Assembly: GCA_947574055.1 (NCBI GenBank) | Contig: CANPIC010000013.1 | Span: 1 to 59,101 of the forward strand | DNA: 59,101 bases | Direction: 5' to 3' | Source of the DNA: an uncultured bacterium | GTDB taxonomy: Bacteria; Bacillota; Clostridia; Lachnospirales; Lachnospiraceae | In this document: one piece after another, positions 17,727 through 25,464 of the stretch | Layout: every line of letters begins with the position of its first letter | Position numbering within the stretch: position 1 is the first letter of the stretch | Position numbers and translations under genes: made by a program | The notes under the pieces: model-generated | Told to the model about the DNA's origin: nothing | What the model saw: only the letters and a program-made list of their open reading frames with translations | Database searches by the model: none

Positions 17727-19199
17727 ATGAATGGAGCGGTATGGATATTGGCTTCTATAGGGGTTCCGGTTGTGATGGGGTTAGTCCTTCTCTGTGTTCC
17801 TTCCATCAGGAAGCGGAGTGCAGTGGTGGGAATTACGGCAGCAGGTCTCATTATGACGGCAGTGTCTGTTTTTGCCGCTGTCGGGAGCGGAGCGGGCAGC
17901 GTTACACTGTGGTATCTGGCAAAAGGAGTACCGGTTTATTTTCAGATAGATAGTGTGGGGCAGTTGTTTGCTTCCATGGTAACCCTTGTCTGGCTCTGCG
18001 GCGGGGCGTTTGCTTTTTCCTATATGAAGCATGAAGAAAATGAAAAATGGTATTATGGCTGTTATCTGCTTGTATATGGGATAGTAAACGGGCTGGATTT
18101 TTCCGGCAATATTGTCACTTTTTATATGTTTTATGAGTTAATGACAATCTTGTCATTTCCTCTGGTGCTGCATAGCCGTTCCAGAGAAGCCATTATGGCA
18201 GGTCTGAGGTATCTGTTTTATTCTTTTTGCGGGGCCTATCTGGTCTTGTTCGGCATTTATTTTCTGTACCGGTATGGAACGACGCTGACTTTTACGGCGG
18301 ACGGTGTGCTGGATCCGCAGTTGACGGCGGGCAGGGAATCTTTTTTACTGTTTGTGGCGTTTTTGATGATTTTGGGTTTTGGGGTCAAGGCGGGCATGTT
18401 TCCTCTGCATGGCTGGCTGCCAGTAGCGCATCCGGTGGCGCCGGCGCCCGCTTCTGCAGTCTTGTCAGGAATCATTGTCAAAAGTGGTGTCCTGGGTATG
18501 CTGCGTGTAGTCTATTATTTGTTCGGGACGGCATTTTTGCGTGGAAGCTGGGTGCAATATGTGTGGCTTTCGCTTGCGTTGTTTACCGTGTTTATGGGGT
18601 CGATGCTGGCCTATCGGGAAAGGGTGCTGAAAAAGCGCCTGGCATATTCCACGGTCAGTCAGATTTCTTATATTCTGTTTGGTCTGGCGGTGATGAATCA
18701 GACTGCGTTTACGGGCTCCATGCTGCATGTGGTCTGTCATGCCTGCATTAAGAGTGGCTTATTTCTGGTCGCGGGGGCGGTGATTGTGCAGACGGGAAAG
18801 ACGCGGGTGGAGGAACTGACCGGTATCGGAAAGGAGATGCCGGTGCTGCTCTGGTGCTATACGATCTGCTCCCTGGCACTGATCGGCATACCACCCACAG
18901 GCGGTTTCCTCAGCAAATGGTATCTGGCTATGGGGGCGCTGGAAGGTAATGCGCTGCCGGTGTTTGGCTGGCTGGGGCCGGTGGTGCTGCTTGTCTCGGC
19001 GCTGCTGACAGCGGGCTATCTTTTGCCGGTTACGATCCGTGGTTTTTTTCCGGGACAGGGGTTTGACTATGGGAATCTGCAGAAGCGGGAGCCGGGGGTG
19101 GCAATGTTGCTGCCAATATTGATTCTGACGTCGGTGTCAGTTTTTGCGGGCATGTTTCCCTCAGCGCTTGTGCGGTTTTTGGGTGGTATGCTCTGGTAG
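17727..19199 (+). CDS. Proton-conducting antiporter subunit (MrpD/HyfB-like), copy 2
   Basis: Polytopic membrane protein of 490 residues of the NuoL/M/N-MrpA/D family. Key residues: Glu in 'FYMFYELMTILSFPLVLHSR', Lys in 'GFGVKAGMFPLHGWLPVAHP' and Lys in 'VAPAPASAVLSGIIVKSGVL'. 'LKKRLAYSTVSQISYILFG' is the conserved TM11 region. It follows copy 1 after about 60 bases with its own GGAGG. The two are similar in architecture but clearly diverged, so this is not a recent duplication. Confidence 0.88.
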   Translation: MNGAVWILASIGVPVVMGLVLLCVPSIRKRSAVVGITAAGLIMTAVSVFAAVGSGAGSVTLWYLAKGVPVYFQIDSVGQLFASMVTLVWLCGGAFAFSYMKHEENEKWYYGCYLLVYGIVNGLDFSGNIVTFYMFYELMTILSFPLVLHSRSREAIMAGLRYLFYSFCGAYLVLFGIYFLYRYGTTLTFTADGVLDPQLTAGRESFLLFVAFLMILGFGVKAGMFPLHGWLPVAHPVAPAPASAVLSGIIVKSGVLGMLRVVYYLFGTAFLRGSWVQYVWLSLALFTVFMGSMLAYRERVLKKRLAYSTVSQISYILFGLAVMNQTAFTGSMLHVVCHACIKSGLFLVAGAVIVQTGKTRVEELTGIGKEMPVLLWCYTICSLALIGIPPTGGFLSKWYLAMGALEGNALPVFGWLGPVVLLVSALLTAGYLLPVTIRGFFPGQGFDYGNLQKREPGVAMLLPILILTSVSVFAGMFPSALVRFLGGMLW

Positions 19200-19217
19200 T
19201 GGAAGGGAGGAATCGAG

Positions 19218-20690
19218 ATGGAACCGGTGATGATGTTTGTGGTGGTCCTGCTTCCCGTGTTTGCGGGTGTTCTGGTCTTTTTGCTGCCTTTCAGGAAGCG
19301 GGTGCATAGGCTGGTGTTTCTGGAAGGAATGGTGACGCTGACTTCGGTGCTGGCTATTTGGCTGCTTTTGGATCACCCGGGGGATAAACTGGCGATCGTG
19401 AAGTTTACGGGGGATCTGACGCTATCTTTCCGCATCGACGGGATGAGTATGGTATTTGGCGGGATGGCGGCTGTTTTGTGGCCGCTGGCCACATTATATG
19501 CTTTTGAATATATGGAGCACGAGCAGAGGGAAAAGTCTTTTTTCCTGTTTTATACGCTCACCTATGGGGTGACACTGGGGATTGCTTTTGCGGAAGATAT
19601 GATGACGATGTACTTCTTCTATGAACTTTTGACACTTGTGACGGTGCCGCTGGTGATGCATACCCTTTCCAGAGAGGCCATTTTGGCCAGCAGGAAGTAT
19701 TTGTATTATTCTCTGGGCGGGGCGGCATTCGGATTTCTGGGACTGATTTTTATCATTGTGTATGGTTCTCCGGATTTTGTGATGGGCGGTTCGCTGAATC
19801 TGGCAAAGATCGGTGGACGGACGAATCTGTTGCTGCTCATATACGTGTTGGCGTTTCTGGGCTTTGGGGTCAAGGCGGCGGTCTGTCCGTTTAACTCCTG
19901 GTTGCCGGCAGCCGGTGTGGCACCCACCCCGGTGACGGCGCTGCTGCATGCGGTGGCGGTGGTCAAGGCGGGGGCGTTTGCCATTATCCGTCTGACTTAC
20001 TATTGTTTCGGTGTGGAGTTTTTGCGGGGAACCTGGGCGCAGGGGGTGGTGATGAGTGTTGCGCTGGTGACGATTCTTTATGGCAGCGGACGGGCGGTGA
20101 AAGAGACGCATCTCAAACGTCGTCTGGCGTATTCCACCATCAGTAATCTTTCGTATATTCTGTTTGGTGTGACGATCATGACCCCGCTCGGGCTGGCCGG
20201 AGCACTGACGCATATGCTGTGTCATGCCGTGATGAAGATATGTTCTTTTTTCTGTGCCGGTGCGGTGATCTGTAAGACGGGGCGGACTTTTATCTATGAA
20301 CTGGACGGAATCGGCAGGAAAATGCCGGTGGTGATGGGGATTTTCACAGTGGCATCGCTGGCACTGATGGGCACGCCGGGGCTGTGCGGTTTTGTGAGCA
20401 AATGGCATCTGGCGCAGGCGGCGGTTGACAGTGCAGACCCGCTGGCCTTTGCAGGCGTGGGTGTGTTGCTTGTCTCGGCGCTGCTGACAGCGGTCTATAT
20501 GCTGACGGTGGCTGTGCGGGCGTGGTTTCCGCCGGCAGGATTTTGTGACAAATCGCTGGCAGGGATCACAGATCCGGGCATCTGTATGCTGCTGCCGGTC
20601 TGTCTGTTTGTGGGGGCTATGGTTTTGCTGGGGGTATATTCCATGCCGCTGACGGATTTTCTGCAGAGGGTTTCGCAGGGGATTTATTGA
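19218..20690 (+). CDS. Proton-conducting antiporter subunit (NuoL/MrpA N-terminal-like), copy 3
   Basis: Polytopic membrane protein of 490 residues. The Glu is in 'YFFYELLTLVTVPLVMHT' and the Lys in 'GFGVKAAVCPFNSWLPAAGV'. 'APTPVTALLHAVAVVKAG' is very close to the NuoL/MrpA signature 'APTPVSA-LHSATMVKAG', so it may stand in for the N-terminal part of MrpA. The usual His of 'PFHxWLP' is Asn here. The starting methionine has a GGAGG site 18 bases after the previous stop. It shares 'VLLVSALLTA' near the C-terminus with copy 2, showing their common origin. Confidence 0.88.
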   Translation: MEPVMMFVVVLLPVFAGVLVFLLPFRKRVHRLVFLEGMVTLTSVLAIWLLLDHPGDKLAIVKFTGDLTLSFRIDGMSMVFGGMAAVLWPLATLYAFEYMEHEQREKSFFLFYTLTYGVTLGIAFAEDMMTMYFFYELLTLVTVPLVMHTLSREAILASRKYLYYSLGGAAFGFLGLIFIIVYGSPDFVMGGSLNLAKIGGRTNLLLLIYVLAFLGFGVKAAVCPFNSWLPAAGVAPTPVTALLHAVAVVKAGAFAIIRLTYYCFGVEFLRGTWAQGVVMSVALVTILYGSGRAVKETHLKRRLAYSTISNLSYILFGVTIMTPLGLAGALTHMLCHAVMKICSFFCAGAVICKTGRTFIYELDGIGRKMPVVMGIFTVASLALMGTPGLCGFVSKWHLAQAAVDSADPLAFAGVGVLLVSALLTAVYMLTVAVRAWFPPAGFCDKSLAGITDPGICMLLPVCLFVGAMVLLGVYSMPLTDFLQRVSQGIY

Positions 20691-20832
20691 TCGCTGTTTT
20701 CATGGATGGTGGTCTGATTTAAGTGCATGGGCATGATGAAAGAGTGACAGGGAAAGAGGAATATGGTATTGGCTGTGCACGGATGTGTTCTTTCCATTTG
20801 TGGTGCAGGATGACATATGACAGGAGGCAGCG

Positions 20833-22986
20833 ATGAATATGGAAATGACGGCTTCGGGCGGAAATCTGCTTTTGCCGGTATGTGTGGTTCTTCCGTTTGT
20901 GGGCGCTCTGGTTGTTTACGCGATCGGAAGGCGGAATAAAAGGCTGCGGGATATGGCGGCAAATATGGTGGCACTGGCGGAGTTTCTGGTGCTTTTATGG
21001 CTATTTCTTACCTTTGGCAAGACGGGGCGGCAGTGGTTTGTGCTGCCTGATTTTGGAGGGGTTGGGCTCTATCTGACTTTGGACGGTTTCCGGGCGCTGT
21101 ATGGGCTGCTTGCCTCGTTTATGTGGCTGGTGACGACTGTATTTTGCGGGGAATATCTGCGCAGTTACCGCAACAGGAATCGCTATTATCTGTTTACGCT
21201 GTTTACGCTGGGCGGTGTGATGGGGGTTTTTTTGTCCGGGGAATTGATGACGACGTTTCTCTTTTTTGAGCTGATGTCTTTTTCGTCTTATGTATGGGTC
21301 GTACATGATGAGACGCAAGGGGCAATGCGCGCAGGAGGCACCTATCTGGCGATTGCGGTCGGCGGCGGACTGGTGATGCTGATGGGACTGTTTCTTTTGT
21401 ATACAGGCCTGGGAGCAGGGGCCGGCGGGCATTTGTGGACGGACGAGCTGATGCTGCAGGTACTGAGCCGTTCGTCTTATCGCTATCTGTTGCCGGCCGG
21501 TGTCTGTCTGTTGATCGGGTTCGGCGCCAAGGCGGGGGCCTTTCCCCTGCATATCTGGTTGCCCAAGGCGCATCCGGTGGCACCGGCGCCGGCGTCTGCT
21601 CTGCTGTCCGGAATATTGACAAAGGCGGGGGTTTTCGGCGTGATTTTGATCAGTTGTGGCATGTTCTGGCACAATCGCATATGGGGAACTTATATGCTGC
21701 TACTGGGCGTGGTTACGATGGTGCTGGGTGCTGTGCTGGCTCTGTTTTCTGTGAATCTCAAACGTACCCTGGCCTGTTCTTCTCTGTCACAGATCGGGTT
21801 TATTCTCGTGGGCATCGGCATGTGCGGGCTGCTGGGAGACAGGAATATGGCAGCGGTCAGGGGGACGCTTCTGCACATGGTCAATCATTCTCTGATTAAG
21901 CTGGTGCTCTTTCTGGGAGCAGGTGTGATTTATCAGAATCTTCACCGGCTGGAACTCAATGAGATACGGGGCTTTGGCCGGCATAAACCGCTGCTGCAGA
22001 TGATTTTTCTGGCGGGGGCCCTCGGTATCGGAGGTGTGCCGTTGTGGAATGGATATGTGAGTAAGACGCTGTTGCATGAGAGTCTTGTGGAATATGGCAC
22101 TCTGCTTGCGGAAGGGGCAGCAGAGCCCTTGCTGCTGACGGCGGGGCAGATGCGGGCTATCGAATGGATTTTTCTGGTCAGCGGCGGCCTGACGGTGGCT
22201 TACATGGCCAAACTGTATGTGTGTATCTTTGTGGAAAGAAATGGAGACTTGGAGAAGCAGAAAGCATACGATGCCATGAAGGGTGCATATCTGGGCCGGG
22301 TCAATGGCTGTCTGCTGGCGTTTTGTGCGCTGCTTTTGACAGCGGCGGGCCTGTTGCCAGGCGTGTTGATGAATCCGCTGGCGGATATGGGACAGAGCTT
22401 TTTTCTGGCGGCGGGGGACGCGCCGTTGGTGCGGTACTTTTCGCCGGCTAATCTGAAAGGTGCATTGATTTCTCTGTCTGTGGGTGCGGTTATCTATCTG
22501 CTGGTTGTGCGGCTGTGGATGATGCGTGCCGGCGCGGCCGGCAGGGAATACTGTAACCGGCTGAGTGAGCGGCTGGATCTGGAGATGCTTGTGTATCGGC
22601 CTCTGCTGCTGAAGATTCTGCCATTTGTGGGAGGTGTTCTGTGCAGGATTGCGGACAGTCTGGTGGATACGCTGGTGATTTTACTGCGCAAAACACTGCT
22701 GCGTGACAGTGCGTTGCCGTATGAATTGCCGGAGGGTACAATTATCACACATATGGCCGGTCTGGTGGTGGATCATTTTGTGTACTGGAGCAGGTGTCTG
22801 CGCTCTCTGGGCAAAGAGGAGAAGCCGGTGTACAGAAGACGGTTCGAGCGCAGGCTGGCGGCGATCCATTCCTCTGTCAGTGAATATAATACGGCGATTT
22901 CCCGCAGTATGTCGTTTGGGCTGTTTTTGTTTTGTGTGGGATTTTTGCTGACGGTGGTGTATCTTCTTGTGTATTATTATTTCTGA
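20833..22986 (+). CDS. Large proton-conducting antiporter subunit (HyfB/MrpA-like), copy 4
   Basis: Polytopic membrane protein of 717 residues. The first about 480 residues form the antiporter core: Glu in 'TTFLFFELMSFSSYVWVV', Lys in 'GFGAKAGAFPLHIWLPKAHP' and Lys in 'VAPAPASALLSGILTKAGVF'. About 230 extra residues follow, with further TM helices and a hydrophilic arginine-rich segment near 650-690 ('EEKPVYRRRFERRL'), reminiscent of the extra C-terminal helices of NuoL or MrpA. A 142-bp gap precedes it, larger than elsewhere in the operon, but no terminator is visible there. The strong terminator at 22989 follows its stop codon. Confidence 0.88.
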   Translation: MNMEMTASGGNLLLPVCVVLPFVGALVVYAIGRRNKRLRDMAANMVALAEFLVLLWLFLTFGKTGRQWFVLPDFGGVGLYLTLDGFRALYGLLASFMWLVTTVFCGEYLRSYRNRNRYYLFTLFTLGGVMGVFLSGELMTTFLFFELMSFSSYVWVVHDETQGAMRAGGTYLAIAVGGGLVMLMGLFLLYTGLGAGAGGHLWTDELMLQVLSRSSYRYLLPAGVCLLIGFGAKAGAFPLHIWLPKAHPVAPAPASALLSGILTKAGVFGVILISCGMFWHNRIWGTYMLLLGVVTMVLGAVLALFSVNLKRTLACSSLSQIGFILVGIGMCGLLGDRNMAAVRGTLLHMVNHSLIKLVLFLGAGVIYQNLHRLELNEIRGFGRHKPLLQMIFLAGALGIGGVPLWNGYVSKTLLHESLVEYGTLLAEGAAEPLLLTAGQMRAIEWIFLVSGGLTVAYMAKLYVCIFVERNGDLEKQKAYDAMKGAYLGRVNGCLLAFCALLLTAAGLLPGVLMNPLADMGQSFFLAAGDAPLVRYFSPANLKGALISLSVGAVIYLLVVRLWMMRAGAAGREYCNRLSERLDLEMLVYRPLLLKILPFVGGVLCRIADSLVDTLVILLRKTLLRDSALPYELPEGTIITHMAGLVVDHFVYWSRCLRSLGKEEKPVYRRRFERRLAAIHSSVSEYNTAISRSMSFGLFLFCVGFLLTVVYLLVYYYF

Positions 22987-22988
22987 TC

Positions 22989-23032
22989 AAAGCGATGCCG
23001 GGAGCAAGCAGCAAAACCGGCATCGCTTTTTT
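22989..23032 (+). terminator. Strong bidirectional terminator closing the antiporter operon
   Basis: Perfect 13-base arms at 22989-23001 and 23017-23029 with a 15-base loop, followed by T residues. On the minus strand the A-rich left flank is only partly T-like, so it may also end transcripts from the acetyltransferase side. Confidence 0.9.
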
Positions 23033-23050
23033 GGTAAGGGGTATCCTGTT

Positions 23051-23497
23051 TTACGTATCTGACAAGGGGCTGGACTGCCAGGTCATCAGGAATTCTTTTT
23101 CACCGGTCTGAGTATCGGTATTTTCACTCTGGATTTGAAAGTTTTCTCTCTGATAAAACCTGACGGCCCGTGTGTTTTTGCAATAGACATGTAAGTGCAG
23201 GCTGTCTTTTTGGCGTTTGACGTAGTCCAGTAATTGTTTGCCGATGCCCAGGGACTGCGCGTTGCTGCGCACAAAGATGCCTGCAATATAGTCTTTGTCC
23301 AGACCAATAAAGCCGTCTATTGTATGTGTGGTTTCATGTTCAAACACATATAGCTGCGCTTCCTGGAACATTTCTTTTACTTTTTGGAAATGTCCGTTCC
23401 AGTATCCGGCGGGGATAAAACTGTGTGCTTTTAAATTGGTATCCAGCCAGAGGTCCGCTGCTTCGTCGATTTCGTTTTTCTGTAATATTCTGATCAT
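23051..23497 (-). CDS. GNAT family N-acetyltransferase
   Basis: Acetyltransferase of 148 residues, close to the YjaB/PA4866-like single-domain type. The acetyl-CoA loop is 'VRSNAQSLGIGKQLLDYV', preceded by 'GFIGLDKDYIAGIFV' and followed by 'HLHVYCKNTRAVRFYQRENF'. Cytoplasmic; substrate unknown. The ATG at 23497 has a GGAG upstream; an ATG six codons earlier (23515) would overlap the HAD gene by 14 bases but lacks a site. Second gene of a two-gene minus-strand unit. Confidence 0.88.
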   Translation of the reverse strand: MIRILQKNEIDEAADLWLDTNLKAHSFIPAGYWNGHFQKVKEMFQEAQLYVFEHETTHTIDGFIGLDKDYIAGIFVRSNAQSLGIGKQLLDYVKRQKDSLHLHVYCKNTRAVRFYQRENFQIQSENTDTQTGEKEFLMTWQSSPLSDT

Positions 23498-23501
23498 AGG
23501 T

Positions 23502-24260
23502 TTAAATGACTCCATAGTGTTTCAGTGCCAGATAAATGCCGTCGCTGTCGATGTCTTCCGTGACATAGTCGGCCTGCTCTTTTACGGCGCTGTCCGCATT
23601 TCCCATGGCGATCCCCACCCCTGCGAAGCGCAGCATGTCGATGTCATTTTCTGCGTCGCCAAAAGCCATGACCTCATCCTGGCGCAGGTGGAAATGTTCC
23701 AGAAAGTGTCGGAGGCCCACGACTTTTCCGCCCTCTTTGGAGATAACGTCCGCGCCATAGGTATTCCAGCGGGTCATTTTGCAGCCGGGCAGGTGACTCA
23801 TCAGTGTGCGGAAGGCAGTATCATCTCCAAAGACAATAAGCTGATAGATATCCCCGCCTGTATAGGCACCGACTGGCGGAACCGGCGCGGTCACATCCTG
23901 ATCAAAAGATTGCTTTGTAAAATTGCTGTACATCTTGTCCCGTTCGATGATGGTGGCATGAATCTCTTTGTGTGTAAAGGCGGAAACGATGTAATCGGCA
24001 TCAGGTTGTCTGATGGGTGCGTGGTAAATCAGTTCTTGTTTTTGATCCAGACAAATCTGTCCGTTAAGGGTGATGTAGCCATCAAACGGCAGATCGGTGA
24101 TCAGATTTAACATAGCGGACAGCGGGCGACCGGTAGCGGTGAAAAGGAGTATATCCTTTTGTTTCAGTGCATGGATGGCCGTTATGGTACTTTCGGGGAT
24201 ATGGTGGGTTTTATGGGAGAACAGGGTGTTGTCTATGTCAAAAAATATGGCTTTGATCAT
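23502..24260 (-). CDS. HAD-superfamily sugar-phosphatase (Cof type)
   Basis: HAD hydrolase of 252 residues. Motif I 'FFDIDNTLFSHKT' carries the nucleophile Asp and acid Asp, motif II is 'LLFTATGRP', the Lys of motif III lies in 'VISKEGGKVVGLRHFL', and motif IV is 'VMAFGDAENDIDMLRFAGVG'. A C2-type cap lies between motifs II and III, as in Cof/YidA enzymes that dephosphorylate sugar phosphates, flavins or PLP. Substrate cannot be told. First gene of the pair with the acetyltransferase. Confidence 0.92.
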   Translation of the reverse strand: MIKAIFFDIDNTLFSHKTHHIPESTITAIHALKQKDILLFTATGRPLSAMLNLITDLPFDGYITLNGQICLDQKQELIYHAPIRQPDADYIVSAFTHKEIHATIIERDKMYSNFTKQSFDQDVTAPVPPVGAYTGGDIYQLIVFGDDTAFRTLMSHLPGCKMTRWNTYGADVISKEGGKVVGLRHFLEHFHLRQDEVMAFGDAENDIDMLRFAGVGIAMGNADSAVKEQADYVTEDIDSDGIYLALKHYGVI

Positions 24261-24493
24261 TTTTTTAATCCTTTCCGGGTACTGGCTTTTTACTGGTTAC
24301 ATTATGCCAAGTATAACATATGGACCAGGGGCTGGCAATGCCGCGGCTATGGATCAGATGTGATTTTAAGATTGCCAGGTACACCTTTTTCAAAAGTGGT
24401 TGCCTCACAGACTTTTTGTTTTCCGTCCTGTTGCCGATACGAGAGGTTTATGATTGAATTATGTGTTTGTCGTGTCTGTGTTCTATTTTCATG

Positions 24494-24522
24494 TTGTATG
24501 ATCATTTGCTTTATAGTATAAT
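24494..24522 (+). promoter_or_regulatory. Promoter of the PocR-domain chemoreceptor gene
   Basis: TTGTAT at 24494-24499, 17 bases, and a perfect TATAAT at 24517-24522. Transcription would start near 24529, about 33 nt before the ATG. The rest of 24261-24493 contains nothing I recognise. Confidence 0.65.
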
Positions 24523-24561
24523 AGATAGCAAAGTCATGGGGATAGAACAGGAGGGTATGTG

Positions 24562-25359
24562 ATGCAATTAAAGGATTTTATGGACTTGAAGAAGCTGCAG
24601 GAAATACAAGATAAATTCTCTAATTCAACCGGTCTGGCTGCAGTTGCGATAGGTATTAATGGAGAATACCTGACAGAAGGCAGCAATTTTACCGATTTCT
24701 GTATGAGATACACCCGCGGATGTGCCGAGGGAAAAAGGCGCTGTATCAAATGTGACATGGAGGGAAGCGGCGCTTATTTCTGTCATGCAGGTCTGATGGA
24801 TTTTGCGATAGATATCGTGGTCAATGGAGAGAAAATGGGAGCGATTGTAGGTGGACAGGTGCTGCCCAATCCGCCGGATGAAGATAAATTCCGCGATGTT
24901 GCAAGGGAACTGGGAATTGATCCCGATCAGTACATAAAAGCCCTGCAGAAGGTTCCTATTCTCTCGGAATCAAGGATACGATCTGCTGCCGATCTGCTGG
25001 GGATCGTAGTCAACCAGCTTGTTAATCTGGAATATTTCAAACATAATAATGCGGATCGTCTGGATGTCCTGCAGACGGAGATCGGCAATTCGACTAAACT
25101 GATTCAGGCGATCAATGACAATACCAGTCATCTAAAAACGATCGCAAACCGTCAGAAGATACTGTCTCTGAATGCCAGTATCGAAGCCGCCAGAAGTGGA
25201 GAGGCCGGTGTGGGATTTGCCGTTGTTGCCAAGAGTATGCAGGATCTTTCTTCTCAGTCGGCTGTTATTTATAATGATATAGAAAAATCGGTGTCAGAGA
25301 TTACAAAAACCATTACTAACCTTTCAGCTCTATTCAAAGAAGAAACTGAGCAGTCATAG
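24562..25359 (+). CDS. Soluble chemoreceptor-like protein: PocR sensory domain plus short MCP signalling domain
   Basis: Protein of 265 residues without TM helices. Residues about 5-160 form a PocR-type ligand-binding domain with a cluster of Cys at 47, 54, 61, 64 and 74 and the family segment 'EKMGAIVGGQVLPNPPDE'. Residues about 180-262 form an MCP signalling hairpin centred on 'ILSLNASIEAARSGEAGVGF' followed by 'AVVAKSMQDLSSQS'. This tip motif docks CheA/CheW, so the protein is likely a cytoplasmic receptor for motility or an alternative pathway. The signalling domain is much shorter than in classical MCPs. ATG 24562 is preferred to GTG 24559. Monocistronic. Confidence 0.85.
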   Translation: MQLKDFMDLKKLQEIQDKFSNSTGLAAVAIGINGEYLTEGSNFTDFCMRYTRGCAEGKRRCIKCDMEGSGAYFCHAGLMDFAIDIVVNGEKMGAIVGGQVLPNPPDEDKFRDVARELGIDPDQYIKALQKVPILSESRIRSAADLLGIVVNQLVNLEYFKHNNADRLDVLQTEIGNSTKLIQAINDNTSHLKTIANRQKILSLNASIEAARSGEAGVGFAVVAKSMQDLSSQSAVIYNDIEKSVSEITKTITNLSALFKEETEQS

Positions 25360-25419
25360 ACAGAGACTGTAAGATAATCTTGCTGCGCAAACAGAGAGTG
25401 CGTGTATCTGACAGACAAC

Positions 25420-25456
25420 AGGGGAGTGCCTAAGGACACTCCCCTGATTTTGTCTT
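25420..25456 (+). terminator. Terminator between the chemoreceptor and the kinase gene
   Basis: AGGGGAGTG (25420-25428) pairs with CACTCCCCT (25437-25445); inner CC/GG can add pairs around a TAA loop. A T-rich tail follows on the plus strand. It may also stop the converging type VII operon because the stem is strong, though the minus-strand tail is not T-rich. Confidence 0.8.
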
Positions 25457-25464
25457 TTTTCTTA

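Noticed and set aside
19494..20408. Open frame of about 300 codons on the minus strand opposite an antiporter gene
   Set aside because: His/Gln/Arg-rich translation without a fold, no ribosome site, and fully inside a well-conserved plus-strand gene. Same reasoning for the minus-strand frames opposite the other antiporter genes.
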